A stretch of DNA of 64,000 nucleotides from Candidatus Schekmanbacteria bacterium (GTDB taxonomy: Bacteria; Schekmanbacteria; GWA2-38-11; J061): positions 1-64,000 of the forward strand of contig JACRJM010000001.1 of assembly GCA_016219965.1 (NCBI GenBank), in the 5' to 3' direction. A model generated the notes under the pieces. That model was not told the DNA's origin, made no database searches, and worked only from the letters and a program-made list of their open reading frames with translations. The translations under genes and the position numbers were made by a program. Shown here in pieces: positions 1 to 7,691 of this stretch; position 1 is the first letter of the stretch; the number at the start of each line of letters is the position of its first letter.

Positions 1-1
1 C

Positions 2-145
2 ACAATTCCTTCTGGCATATCAGGGAACTACTACATAATAGCCAAAGCAGATGCGGATACCGCTAATCCTGTCGGCCCCGGAACTATTGGAGAAACCAAT
101 GAGAATAATAACGCGAAGTACAAGACCATAAAGATAAACCCGTGA
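2..145 (+). CDS. C-terminal end of a CARDB-like secreted protein (partial)
   Basis: This reading frame is open from the left edge and ends with TGA at 143-145, so only the last 47 residues are visible. They contain the string YYIIAKADAD followed by NENNNAKYKTIKI. An Ile-Ala-Lys-x-Asp strand followed by a Glu-x-Asn-Glu-x-Asn-Asn turn is typical of the closing strands of CARDB (cell adhesion related, Ig-like) domains in secreted bacterial proteins. There is no start codon because the gene begins outside the window. The assignment is by motif resemblance only. An opposite-strand frame over the same bases is not convincing. Confidence 0.6.
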   Translation, partial: TIPSGISGNYYIIAKADADTANPVGPGTIGETNENNNAKYKTIKINP

Positions 146-207
146 TTGTGAATTCGATTAAATAAAAATTGCCGGTGGAAGTAAATTGGCGTAGTGGATA
201 AAATAAT

Positions 208-657
208 ATGAAACAAAGAAGAATTATTCCACCGGTATATTTTTTGATTTCACTTTTATTGATGTTCCTTTTGCACTATCTTTTCCCCATTGCAGACATA
301 ATTCCCAGACCATATAATTATTCAGGGATTGTTTTTATAATTGTTGGAATTATTTTTGGTGCAACACCTCCGCGGCTTTTTATTAAAGCCAAAACAACAC
401 TCCATCCATTTGAGGAGCCGGAGCAATTGGTAACAGAGGGAGTTTACAGATACAGCCGCAATCCTATGTATTTGGCACTTGCACTTGTCCTTATTGGGAC
501 ATCTCTCCTGCAGGGTTGTTTATCTTCTTTTTTCATTATTCCTTTTTTTGTATGGACAATTACGAACCGGTTTATAATCAATGAAGAGAAAAAACTGGAA
601 AGAAGGTTTGGGGGAGATTATCTGAGGTACAAACAAAAAGTGCGAAGATGGATATGA
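208..657 (+). CDS. Isoprenylcysteine/phospholipid methyltransferase family membrane protein
   Basis: 149-residue integral membrane protein with hydrophobic segments near residues 9-25, 38-55 and 88-115. The C-terminal half carries the family signature: Glu-x-Leu-Val-x-Glu-Gly-x-Tyr-x-Tyr-Ser-Arg-Asn-Pro-Met-Tyr (about residues 72-90), then Asn-Glu-Glu-x-x-Leu-Glu-x-x-Phe-Gly near the end. In ICMT/PEMT-type enzymes this region binds S-adenosylmethionine next to the membrane. The substrate of the small bacterial members is usually unknown, so no lipid or protein target is assigned. It starts at ATG 208 and is followed closely by the peroxidase gene on the same strand. Confidence 0.8.
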   Translation: MKQRRIIPPVYFLISLLLMFLLHYLFPIADIIPRPYNYSGIVFIIVGIIFGATPPRLFIKAKTTLHPFEEPEQLVTEGVYRYSRNPMYLALALVLIGTSLLQGCLSSFFIIPFFVWTITNRFIINEEKKLERRFGGDYLRYKQKVRRWI

Positions 658-695
658 TGTTGTTCTGATTGAATTTTTTAACTGAGGAGGATGTC

Positions 696-1748
696 ATGAT
701 GAGAATGATGAGAAAAACTTTAATCCTGTTGTTGTTGTGCATGTTTGTTTTTGCAGTAAATTATTCATATTCATCTGATGAAGTTATGGAGAATGCACAA
801 AAGACATTTAAACCTATACCAAAGACTCCATCTGCAATTTCGGGAAATCCTGCTTCCCCTGCTAAGATTGAACTTGGTAAAGCGCTTTATATTGACCCAA
901 GGCTTTCGGCGAGTGGAGTCTTCAGTTGTAATTCCTGCCACAACATCGGTCTTGCCGGGACAGATTTTCAGGAGACATCTACAGGACACGGCTGGAAGAG
1001 AGGTCCGAGAAATGCACCGACAGTCCTTAATTCAGTTTTTAATCTGACTCAATTCTGGGATGGAAGGGCAAAGGATTTAAAGGAACAGGCAAAAGGACCT
1101 GTGCAGGCTTCGGTTGAAATGAACAATAATCCTGACATGGTCGTAAAAACTCTAAACAGCATGCCGCGTTATATTGAGATGTTTAAAAAAGCATTTCCCG
1201 AACAGAAAGAACCGGTAACATTTGAAAATATGGCGAATGCCATTGAAGTATTTGAGGCTACACTCCTTACTCCTGATTCAGCTTTTGACAAATTTTTAAA
1301 AGGTGATGCAAAAGCGCTGAATTCCGCAGAGAAGGAAGGCTTGGGATTATTCATGGACAAGGGATGTTCAGGATGTCATGGCGGAATAAACATGGGAGGT
1401 GAGGGTTATTTCCCATTCGGCGTTGTCCAGCGCCCTGCGGCTGAAATTATGGCAGGCGATAAAGGCAGGTTTAAGGTGACAAATACCGAGGCTGATGAGT
1501 ATGTATTCAAATCTCCTTCGCTTCGTAATATAGCTCTTACTCCTCCCTATTTCCACTCAGGGAAAGTCTGGAAACTTAAAGAAGCGGTAGGCATTATGGG
1601 CTCCGCACAATTGGGAGCTAACCTTACTGGTTCTGAAATAGATAAGATTGATGCCTTTTTACGGAGCACTACCGGAACTCAGCCCAAAATAGAGTATCCG
1701 ATACTTCCAGCTCCGACAGATGAAACACCGAAACCTAAATTAGATTAA
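696..1748 (+). CDS. Di-haem cytochrome c peroxidase (CcpA/MauG family)
   Basis: About 350 residues. Members reduce hydrogen peroxide in the periplasm with electrons from small cytochromes, or act as MauG-like oxidases. An export signal (basic MMRMMRK, then a Leu-rich stretch) is followed by two haem c motifs, CNSCH at about 78-82 and CSGCH at about 224-228. Family landmarks are visible: LGKALYIDPRLS, GTDF, RNAPTVLN, FWDGRA, and the C-terminal TPPYFHSG. The ATG at 696 is chosen because GAGGAGG lies just upstream and the signal peptide begins there. A TTG about 27 bases upstream is an alternative start. A stem-loop follows the gene and the next gene is convergent. Confidence 0.9.
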   Translation: MMRMMRKTLILLLLCMFVFAVNYSYSSDEVMENAQKTFKPIPKTPSAISGNPASPAKIELGKALYIDPRLSASGVFSCNSCHNIGLAGTDFQETSTGHGWKRGPRNAPTVLNSVFNLTQFWDGRAKDLKEQAKGPVQASVEMNNNPDMVVKTLNSMPRYIEMFKKAFPEQKEPVTFENMANAIEVFEATLLTPDSAFDKFLKGDAKALNSAEKEGLGLFMDKGCSGCHGGINMGGEGYFPFGVVQRPAAEIMAGDKGRFKVTNTEADEYVFKSPSLRNIALTPPYFHSGKVWKLKEAVGIMGSAQLGANLTGSEIDKIDAFLRSTTGTQPKIEYPILPAPTDETPKPKLD

Positions 1749-1760
1749 GAAAACTCTAGT

Positions 1761-1806
1761 GGGAGTTTGTACTTTGCACTTTAAAGGTGCTTCCGTGCAA
1801 ACTCCC
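1761..1806. terminator. Terminator-like stem-loop between convergent genes
   Basis: GGGAGTTTG at 1761-1769 pairs with CAAACTCCC at 1798-1806, with a smaller nested GCAC/GTGC pairing in the loop. It lies 12 bases after the peroxidase stop and just before the stop of the convergent mutase gene. The downstream tract (TGTTTATTTC) is only moderately T-rich, so this could end transcripts from either side but is not a textbook terminator. Confidence 0.5.
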
Positions 1807-1816
1807 GCTGTTTATT

Positions 1817-3418
1817 TCAACCTTTAACAATCCCGCCTTCCCTGTATGCAAGAGCGCGGTAGGTTTTTTCAATCCTGTCCCAGTTTTCTTCGCGGTCAAG
1901 AGACCAGAAACGTCCTATAACATCCACAACTTTTCCTACGCCAAGCATTTTTGCTTTTTCCTCTACCTGCTTTATATAGATGCTTCCGCTTTCGGGGCGT
2001 TCTCCGCGCCGTCCAAGGAAGGAATGAATATAGACTTCATTTAATCCGTTCTCCTTTGCCATTTCCATTAAGGCAAAGAGATGTTTGATTGAACCATGTG
2101 AGCTGTAAAAAGAAACTATGCCGAGCAGATGGAGAGGTTTTTTATTTTCCTTTGATTCCTTCATTGCCTTCAAAAATGCAGGGTTCTTAAAAAAAGCTCG
2201 GTCTTCTATTGACTTATCTATCCTCAAACGATCTGAATAGAGTCTTCTTCCTGCGCCTATGTGAAGATGCCCCACTTCCGAATTTCCCACTGTTCCGTCA
2301 GGCATCCCAACTGCTTCCCCCGCAGCCTTTAGAGTTGTGAAGGGGTAATTGCTGATTAGATTGTCCATGTTTGGAGTGTTGCTTGCGGCAATTAAATTTC
2401 CATGCTTTTCATCCTTATGCCCCCAGCCATCAACAATAAGAAGGAGTACACGGTTTTTATTTTTCCCGGCATTTAAGCTTTTTCCCGCAATGATTGATTT
2501 TCCCGTCATTGATGGTGGAGTTTCAATTCCCATTATATCGAGTATGGTCGGGGCAATGTCTGTGAGTTCGCATCCTTCCCTCAATTTTATGTCATTTAAA
2601 GATTCATCTGATGGAGGAACCAGGATAAACGGTACTGGGCTGTCGGTATGTCCTGTGTCCACAGTACCTTCCGGATAAAACCATTTTTCTACTGTGCCGT
2701 GGTCAGCGGTTATGATGCAGTGATAGCCAGCCGAGCGCGCCGCCCTTATTACTCTCTCGATATTATGGTCAACTGCTTCTACTGCTTTCTTAACTGCATC
2801 TTCATTCTCAATGTGACCTACAACGTCAATGTTTGCAAAATTGATTATAAGGAGGTCAAACTTTTTCTCTCCAAGTCTTTTTTCTGCTTCAGATGCAACC
2901 TCGTCTATGGACATTTCAGGGCATGCATCGTAATTAGTGATATCTTTGCGGGATTGTATGAATATCCTTTCCTCGCCGGGGAAAGGCTCATTTCTTTTTC
3001 CGTTTAAAAAAAAGCTGAGGTGGACTGCCTTTTCCGATTCAACGATTTTGCCGACTTTTAAACCCTTGCCGCATATCACCTCGCACAATGTATCTCCAAT
3101 TTTTTCTTCAGGAGGGAATGCCACATCTGCTTTGAGATTTCTGTCATACTCGACCATGGTGACAAACTTTGCCGTGCGGTTGTCAATGCGTTTGAATTCA
3201 TGGAAGCCTTTTTCAGTGAAGCTTTTTGTGAGTTCTATCTCCCTCTCTCCCCTTATGTCATAAAATATGACGTATTCGCCGTCCCCGATTGCACCGGGCC
3301 TTGCGCCATTGACTTCAAGGACAAGAGGCTCTAATGCTTCATCTTCCTCACCGCGGTTGTATGCACCACGGACCGCTTCGCCCATCGGAAATTCTTTGGA
3401 ATTATTGCCGTCACCCAT
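1817..3418 (-). CDS. gpmI: Circularly permuted 2,3-bisphosphoglycerate-independent phosphoglycerate mutase family protein
   Basis: 533 residues, close to the usual ~510 for this family, which interconverts 3- and 2-phosphoglycerate via a phosphoserine. The order of parts is swapped. Residues ~14-310 match the normal C-terminal part: IRGERE (R56, R59), K130, NIDVVGH (D198, H202), TADHG (D239, H240), GHTDSPVP (H257). A linker (~311-321) follows. Residues ~322-533 then match the normal N-terminal part: LLIVDGWG (D330), GNSEVGH (phosphoserine S380), H441, IGRFW (R503) and LDRE (R509). All metal ligands and the Ser are retained. The normal GRD triplet in HAFLDGRDTPP reads RRG here, so the Asp (D154 in Bacillus numbering) is Gly472 and the substrate may differ. 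AGGAG precedes ATG 3418. Confidence 0.88.
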   Translation of the reverse strand: MGDGNNSKEFPMGEAVRGAYNRGEEDEALEPLVLEVNGARPGAIGDGEYVIFYDIRGEREIELTKSFTEKGFHEFKRIDNRTAKFVTMVEYDRNLKADVAFPPEEKIGDTLCEVICGKGLKVGKIVESEKAVHLSFFLNGKRNEPFPGEERIFIQSRKDITNYDACPEMSIDEVASEAEKRLGEKKFDLLIINFANIDVVGHIENEDAVKKAVEAVDHNIERVIRAARSAGYHCIITADHGTVEKWFYPEGTVDTGHTDSPVPFILVPPSDESLNDIKLREGCELTDIAPTILDIMGIETPPSMTGKSIIAGKSLNAGKNKNRVLLLIVDGWGHKDEKHGNLIAASNTPNMDNLISNYPFTTLKAAGEAVGMPDGTVGNSEVGHLHIGAGRRLYSDRLRIDKSIEDRAFFKNPAFLKAMKESKENKKPLHLLGIVSFYSSHGSIKHLFALMEMAKENGLNEVYIHSFLGRRGERPESGSIYIKQVEEKAKMLGVGKVVDVIGRFWSLDREENWDRIEKTYRALAYREGGIVKG

Positions 3419-3620
3419 CTTCCCTTATCTCCTGTTCTGATTATTGTTAAAAAATGTTACGGCCAATATGATATATTTAAAATGCTTTGTCAAAAGGGGT
3501 CTAAAGATGGATGTTGCTTTTGGTTAGATTAGCCTAAATATTGGTTGTTTTAGCTTAATTGATACTCTGATAGTTATATGAATTTCAGATTGTTAATTTT
3601 AATAAATTTAAAATTTTTTG

Positions 3621-3641
3621 TTGACAATAATTTCTTGTCAA
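3621..3641. promoter_or_regulatory. Perfect 6-bp palindrome, possible operator
   Basis: TTGACA (3621-3626) and TGTCAA (3636-3641) form a perfect inverted repeat with a 9-base AT-rich spacer. It lies about 40 bp upstream of the -24 element of the candidate sigma-54 promoter. It could bind a dimeric regulator. The left half alone also looks like a sigma-70 -35 box, but no well-spaced -10 follows. Confidence 0.4.
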
Positions 3642-3679
3642 GCTATTTTCTGTATAAAATAATCATTGAGGTGCAAACT

Positions 3680-3695
3680 TGGCTTTAATATTGCA
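3680..3695 (+). promoter_or_regulatory. Candidate sigma-54 (-24/-12) promoter
   Basis: TGGCTTTAATATTGCA matches the TGGC-N8-TTGCA pattern of sigma-54 promoters, with GG and GC separated by exactly ten bases. It would start transcription near 3706, about 135 bp before the secreted metallo-beta-lactamase gene. It is less perfect in the middle (TTT instead of ACG) than the two sites found at the PEP-CTERM genes. Confidence 0.5.
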
Positions 3696-3716
3696 ATCAA
3701 TCAATCAATCAATCAA
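3694..3716. repeat. CAAT tetranucleotide tandem repeat (5 full units plus partial)
   Basis: Five perfect CAAT units followed by CAA. The array begins at the -12 GC of the candidate sigma-54 promoter and runs over its predicted start point, so changes in unit number would alter the promoter start region or 5' leader. A four-base unit count is the kind used in phase variation, but this is inferred from position only. Confidence 0.85.
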
Positions 3717-3840
3717 ATTTTCTATCTTACAATAGCTTCTTCTTTCCTTTTCAAAACCACAGTAATACGGAAAAATTCTGCTACATGTCATTTAAGGTAT
3801 TTTATTACACTGGATACTTTATAATTAAGGAGGGTGTTGA

Positions 3841-5352
3841 ATGAATATTTATAAACGTTTAAGCTTCTGTTTGCTGACCTGTTTAATGTTTCTATCATCT
3901 TATATTAATATTTCTCATGCAGACATCACTTGTGAAAGTTTTCAAGACAATGCAATAGTGCCTAAGCCTGACAGGCTTACAATAATGCACTTAGCGCTTA
4001 CTCACGAGACTCAAAAAGGTCAATCAACTTTAATAGTAGGTCCAACAGGTATTACTGCGCTTATGGATGTTGCAGGTGATGCTAATAATAATGATGAGGA
4101 TTACATTGTAAGTAAAATAAGTGCTGTAAATACAATTATAAATAATGATTTTAGAGATGAAAACAATAATACTATTGATAAAGATTTAAATGAAGTTGAT
4201 TATGTTATTATCACCCACATGCATGGGGATCATATGGCGAACTTCGATGATTTGTTTGGTGGTGCAAATCCACGCCTGAAAATATCTAATACTGTTCCCG
4301 GAAAAACATATAAAGGGAAATTAGTTTATCGAGGATTTTATGATTGGTATGATGATTCAGCAGAAAGCGCAAAGTGGGAAATAATGTATGACACTGTTTA
4401 CGGAGGTAATTTCACAGATAAGATTTTCAAATTATGCTCTGGAACGGAAGGAGAGTCTCCATCAAGCTCTGCCCGGTATCCTGCAACCAATTGTTATAAT
4501 TTAGAAAGAGGAGATATTCAGCTTCCAGATGATACTGAAAGCTCAACAAACTTAACAAGTTTTATTGACTTGGGAATGACTAATACGGTGCAGTCAAAAC
4601 TTTACATTTATGGTGCAGACCGTTGGATAAGGACAACAGCTACGAACAATAGCGATTGGCCACATGCCCCTTCAGCAGGGACTAATAAAGAGAATGAAGC
4701 AAGTATTGTAGGCATACTTAACTATGGAAATTTTCGATATGCTTTTGGAGGTGATTTGTTGGGCAATGGTGCCGGTGCCAATACCGAGCAATACATTGTT
4801 AACAATATTGCAGATTTAAGAGAAGAGGGGACCAGCTCGACCTCTCTTATTGGGTATGACAATGCATGTTATGGAGTTGATGTATATTTGGCGCATCACT
4901 ACGGGAAGGATTCAAGTTCTCAAGAAAGTTTTGTTGATATGCTCTTGCCAGATAATACAAGCTCAAAACAAGTCATAGTAGGACTAAAGAAAGGATATGA
5001 TGATGCCCCAGAACGAGCAGCAATATGGAGATTATTGGGTTATTCAGAAACAAATTGCAATGGACTACCAACGAATCCTGATAGATCTACTGGACCGAGA
5101 GTAGATACTTCTGGAAGAGTATGGTTAACGAGAGATGGTGGGAACACAACAGATTGTACTGGAAAACCTTATGTCGACTATGGCTCTATTGTGTGCGCCG
5201 AAAACGCTAGCGGAAATGGAGCAGACACAATAATTCAAACCGAGCCACCGACATCGTATGGTGGAACAAATAACGTGAAAAAATATGTTACTAAGTACTA
5301 TGTAAGTTCTACAAAAAAAGCCTGCAAGGAGACTGTGACAGTTGAGCCGTAA
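3841..5352 (+). CDS. Secreted ComEC-type metallo-beta-lactamase-fold protein
   Basis: 503 residues with a Sec-type signal peptide (about 1-27, ending ISHA/D). Thr-His-Met-His-Gly-Asp-His at about residue 122 is the HxHxDH metal site. Later, NYGNFRYAFGGD supplies the bridging Asp, and YLAHHYGKDSS supplies the last His, in the same wording as the beta-lactamase domain of ComEC/Rec2 (hydrophobic strand, GD, then HHG-like turn). The binuclear metal site therefore looks complete. In ComEC this domain acts on DNA; here it is a stand-alone extracytoplasmic protein without the channel, so the substrate is unknown. AGGAGGG precedes the ATG. It is the first gene of a four-gene block of exported proteins. 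Confidence 0.8.
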   Translation: MNIYKRLSFCLLTCLMFLSSYINISHADITCESFQDNAIVPKPDRLTIMHLALTHETQKGQSTLIVGPTGITALMDVAGDANNNDEDYIVSKISAVNTIINNDFRDENNNTIDKDLNEVDYVIITHMHGDHMANFDDLFGGANPRLKISNTVPGKTYKGKLVYRGFYDWYDDSAESAKWEIMYDTVYGGNFTDKIFKLCSGTEGESPSSSARYPATNCYNLERGDIQLPDDTESSTNLTSFIDLGMTNTVQSKLYIYGADRWIRTTATNNSDWPHAPSAGTNKENEASIVGILNYGNFRYAFGGDLLGNGAGANTEQYIVNNIADLREEGTSSTSLIGYDNACYGVDVYLAHHYGKDSSSQESFVDMLLPDNTSSKQVIVGLKKGYDDAPERAAIWRLLGYSETNCNGLPTNPDRSTGPRVDTSGRVWLTRDGGNTTDCTGKPYVDYGSIVCAENASGNGADTIIQTEPPTSYGGTNNVKKYVTKYYVSSTKKACKETVTVEP

Positions 5353-7666
5353 AATTAAACAATATCTTTTCTTTTTTATTGTTATGTCGGTTGTTAGTAT
5401 TCTTTATACGGAAGCTTCAAATGAATATCTAACCTGTTACTGGGATGAACTTTATCAGGGTTCAGGCTTAACAATCAAATATGGTTGTGAACTATGCCAT
5501 ACCTTGAAAATGCCGGCGAGAAATCCTTATGGCAAGGATATTGAAATAGAGATGCTTAAAACATTAGCTCGCCTCCAAAAGGAAAAAAAGGAAGACGTAA
5601 AAGACATAGTAGTGGAGGCTTTGTTTAAAGTTGAAGGCAAGGACTCTGATGGAGATGATGTTTTAAATATTGCAGAAATCCAGTCTGGAACAAATCCCGG
5701 CGAGGGTGAAAAGGCAGAAACTGATAAGTTTACAGAAGACTGGTTTGAGCCTGCCGGTTTCATGAATGTGCCGCGATATATGTTTTCTATGGAAAAATTG
5801 AATGATGGGATGGTCTTGATAACAGGAGGCATTTCCGGCAGGCTTGCCCCTCTTTCAACTGCTGAACTCTTTGACTCACGTAATGGGAAATTTCTTCCTA
5901 CAGGCAAGTTAAATTCTGTGAGATGGGGACACACTTCTGTTTTATTACATGATGGAAGAGTGTTAATTGTTGGGGGTAGGGGAGACGAGAGTAAGAAAGA
6001 AGAGAAAGCTCTTAATTCTGTTGAAATATATGATCCGGTAAAAGGAGTTTTCAGTTTAACCGGGAAAATGCACTATGGCAGAAGAGGATGCACGGCAAAT
6101 CTTTTACCAGACGGAAGAGTTTTGGTAACTGGTGGAATGGGTTATTCTGATGACGGGAATTTTACCACTCTAAAATCTGCAGAAATATTTGATTCTAAAA
6201 CCAACAACTTCCAGATTTGTGGAGAGATGACTTCAAAGAGAGTTTTTCATAGAGCAATAACTCTTGATGACGGGAGGATATTAATTACCGGTGGCACGTC
6301 TAAATGGGGTGCTGAAGGGATAGATGTATTAAAAAGCTCTGAAATTTATGATCCCAAAACAGGTAAATTTATTGAATCAGCTATGATGAAGAATATGAGA
6401 ATTTCACATGGAATTTCAAAACTCTCTAATGGGAATGTCATGGTTTTTGGGGCAATGAATAATCCATTGGTAAACAGACAGGCATTATCAGTGTGTGAGA
6501 TTTTTGATGTGAAGAAAGGCGAGTTTGAAGATGCACCATCAATGAATGTTCCACGCGACCATTTTAAGCCAGAAGTCCTTGATGACGGACGAGTGCTGGC
6601 AGCAGGAGGCTCAAATCTTTATGATTTCCATTCGTCTGCGGAAATATTTAATCCTGAAAAGAAGCAATTCAACCTTACAGGAAGAATGTCGGTATGCAGG
6701 GATGATCCGGAGCTTGTCTTGCTTGATGACGGAAGGGTGCTGATGGCAGGAGGTATGAGCGCAGATTACTATATCCTACCACATGCGGATTATTTTAATC
6801 CGTCGTTTCTATCGCGAATCAATGGTTTAAAAGAAAAACTGTCAGAAATTAAAGATGACGAGTTTTCGAATGTTCCAATTCAGGGGAATATTTTTAAGAA
6901 ATTATTGTCATGGATTTCCTCCTCTGTGCAGAAAAAATCAGCAAGAGAAATGATAAATGTAAAACTTGATGAGCTGGCCTTAAGCATAAAAAATCATAAG
7001 TCAGAAGAAACAAAAAACCTGATTCAGGGTACATTGAGTTTACTTGATAGAAAAGAAGGGACATTACTTGCATCTTTATTTATTCCACAATTAACTCTTA
7101 TAAAAAACCAGCTAGAAAAGTTACCTGAGGAAACAAATATAGCTTTTGATATTAATTCAGAAACTTCCAATGAGATAGATAATAGGTATTCTTTTAAAAT
7201 TGCTCCTGACAATAATCTTCCAGCCATAAAATCTATTCTCTGGGATTTTGGTGATGGCTCTTTTTCATCTCAGTTAAATCCCGAACATGAATTCTGTTCC
7301 GGAAAGCATGTTGTTATGACAACTGTTATTTTTGATGATGGAAGAAAATCAATTAATCGGGAATTAGTAAAAGTTCCTGGTGGCGAAGCGGGCGTTTCAT
7401 ATCAATGTGATATTCAGCCTCTATTTGATCGCAATTGCATTGGATGTCACGGGACTCTTGGAGGAATATCTTTAACCTCTTATGAAGGATTAAAAAAAGG
7501 AAGTTACAGGCATAAAGATGTTGTTTCAGCAACCAAGCCGGAAGAAAGCCCTTTGATAGACAGTCTGGTAGGCAAGAGCTACCTTATGCCACCATGGGCT
7601 AAATGGGATGATGAAAAAATAGAATTAATAAAAGAATGGATAGAAAATGGAGCAGAAAAGAATTAA
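5342..7666 (+). CDS. Secreted kelch/PKD protein with haem c motifs at both ends
   Basis: 774 residues, exported (hydrophobic segment about 8-22). Domains in order: CELCH haem c motif at 49-53; a calcium-loop type repeat (DSDGDDVLNIAEIQSGTNP) near 100-120; kelch beta-propeller repeats, each with an [hydrophobic]-x-DGRVL-hydrophobic-x-GG core, about 140-500; a helical charged segment about 510-605; a PKD-like domain (WDFGDGS) about 615-683; and a C-terminal cytochrome module with CIGCH at 699-703 and a likely Met ligand in YLMPP. The TTG start overlaps the preceding gene by 11 bases, with AAGGAG upstream, so the two are translationally coupled. Extracellular electron transfer or substrate binding is possible; no function is known. 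Confidence 0.8.
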   Translation: MSRKIKQYLFFFIVMSVVSILYTEASNEYLTCYWDELYQGSGLTIKYGCELCHTLKMPARNPYGKDIEIEMLKTLARLQKEKKEDVKDIVVEALFKVEGKDSDGDDVLNIAEIQSGTNPGEGEKAETDKFTEDWFEPAGFMNVPRYMFSMEKLNDGMVLITGGISGRLAPLSTAELFDSRNGKFLPTGKLNSVRWGHTSVLLHDGRVLIVGGRGDESKKEEKALNSVEIYDPVKGVFSLTGKMHYGRRGCTANLLPDGRVLVTGGMGYSDDGNFTTLKSAEIFDSKTNNFQICGEMTSKRVFHRAITLDDGRILITGGTSKWGAEGIDVLKSSEIYDPKTGKFIESAMMKNMRISHGISKLSNGNVMVFGAMNNPLVNRQALSVCEIFDVKKGEFEDAPSMNVPRDHFKPEVLDDGRVLAAGGSNLYDFHSSAEIFNPEKKQFNLTGRMSVCRDDPELVLLDDGRVLMAGGMSADYYILPHADYFNPSFLSRINGLKEKLSEIKDDEFSNVPIQGNIFKKLLSWISSSVQKKSAREMINVKLDELALSIKNHKSEETKNLIQGTLSLLDRKEGTLLASLFIPQLTLIKNQLEKLPEETNIAFDINSETSNEIDNRYSFKIAPDNNLPAIKSILWDFGDGSFSSQLNPEHEFCSGKHVVMTTVIFDDGRKSINRELVKVPGGEAGVSYQCDIQPLFDRNCIGCHGTLGGISLTSYEGLKKGSYRHKDVVSATKPEESPLIDSLVGKSYLMPPWAKWDDEKIELIKEWIENGAEKN

Positions 7667-7691
7667 ATATTCCATCACTAAGGGGGTAATT

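Larger units (their letters stand above)
3419..3840. other. Divergent intergenic region (422 bp)
   Basis: AT-rich spacer between the divergent mutase and metallo-beta-lactamase genes. It holds a perfect TTGACA-N9-TGTCAA palindrome (3621-3641), a sigma-54-like promoter (3680-3695), a CAAT tetranucleotide repeat (3694-3716) and the AGGAGGG ribosome site of the 3841 gene. No coding potential was seen. Confidence 0.7.

Noticed and set aside
31-216. Minus-strand 61-codon frame near the left edge
   Set aside because: It lies over the CARDB-like C-terminus on the plus strand, whose composition and motif are more convincing.
2349-3263. Plus-strand frames over the mutase gene
   Set aside because: Shadows of the permuted mutase, whose motifs are unmistakable on the minus strand.
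1817-3418. Possibility that the mutase is two genes or a misassembly
   Set aside because: A single uninterrupted frame covers both halves, the linker is in frame, total length equals one normal enzyme, and each half occurs exactly once. A read-level check would still be useful.
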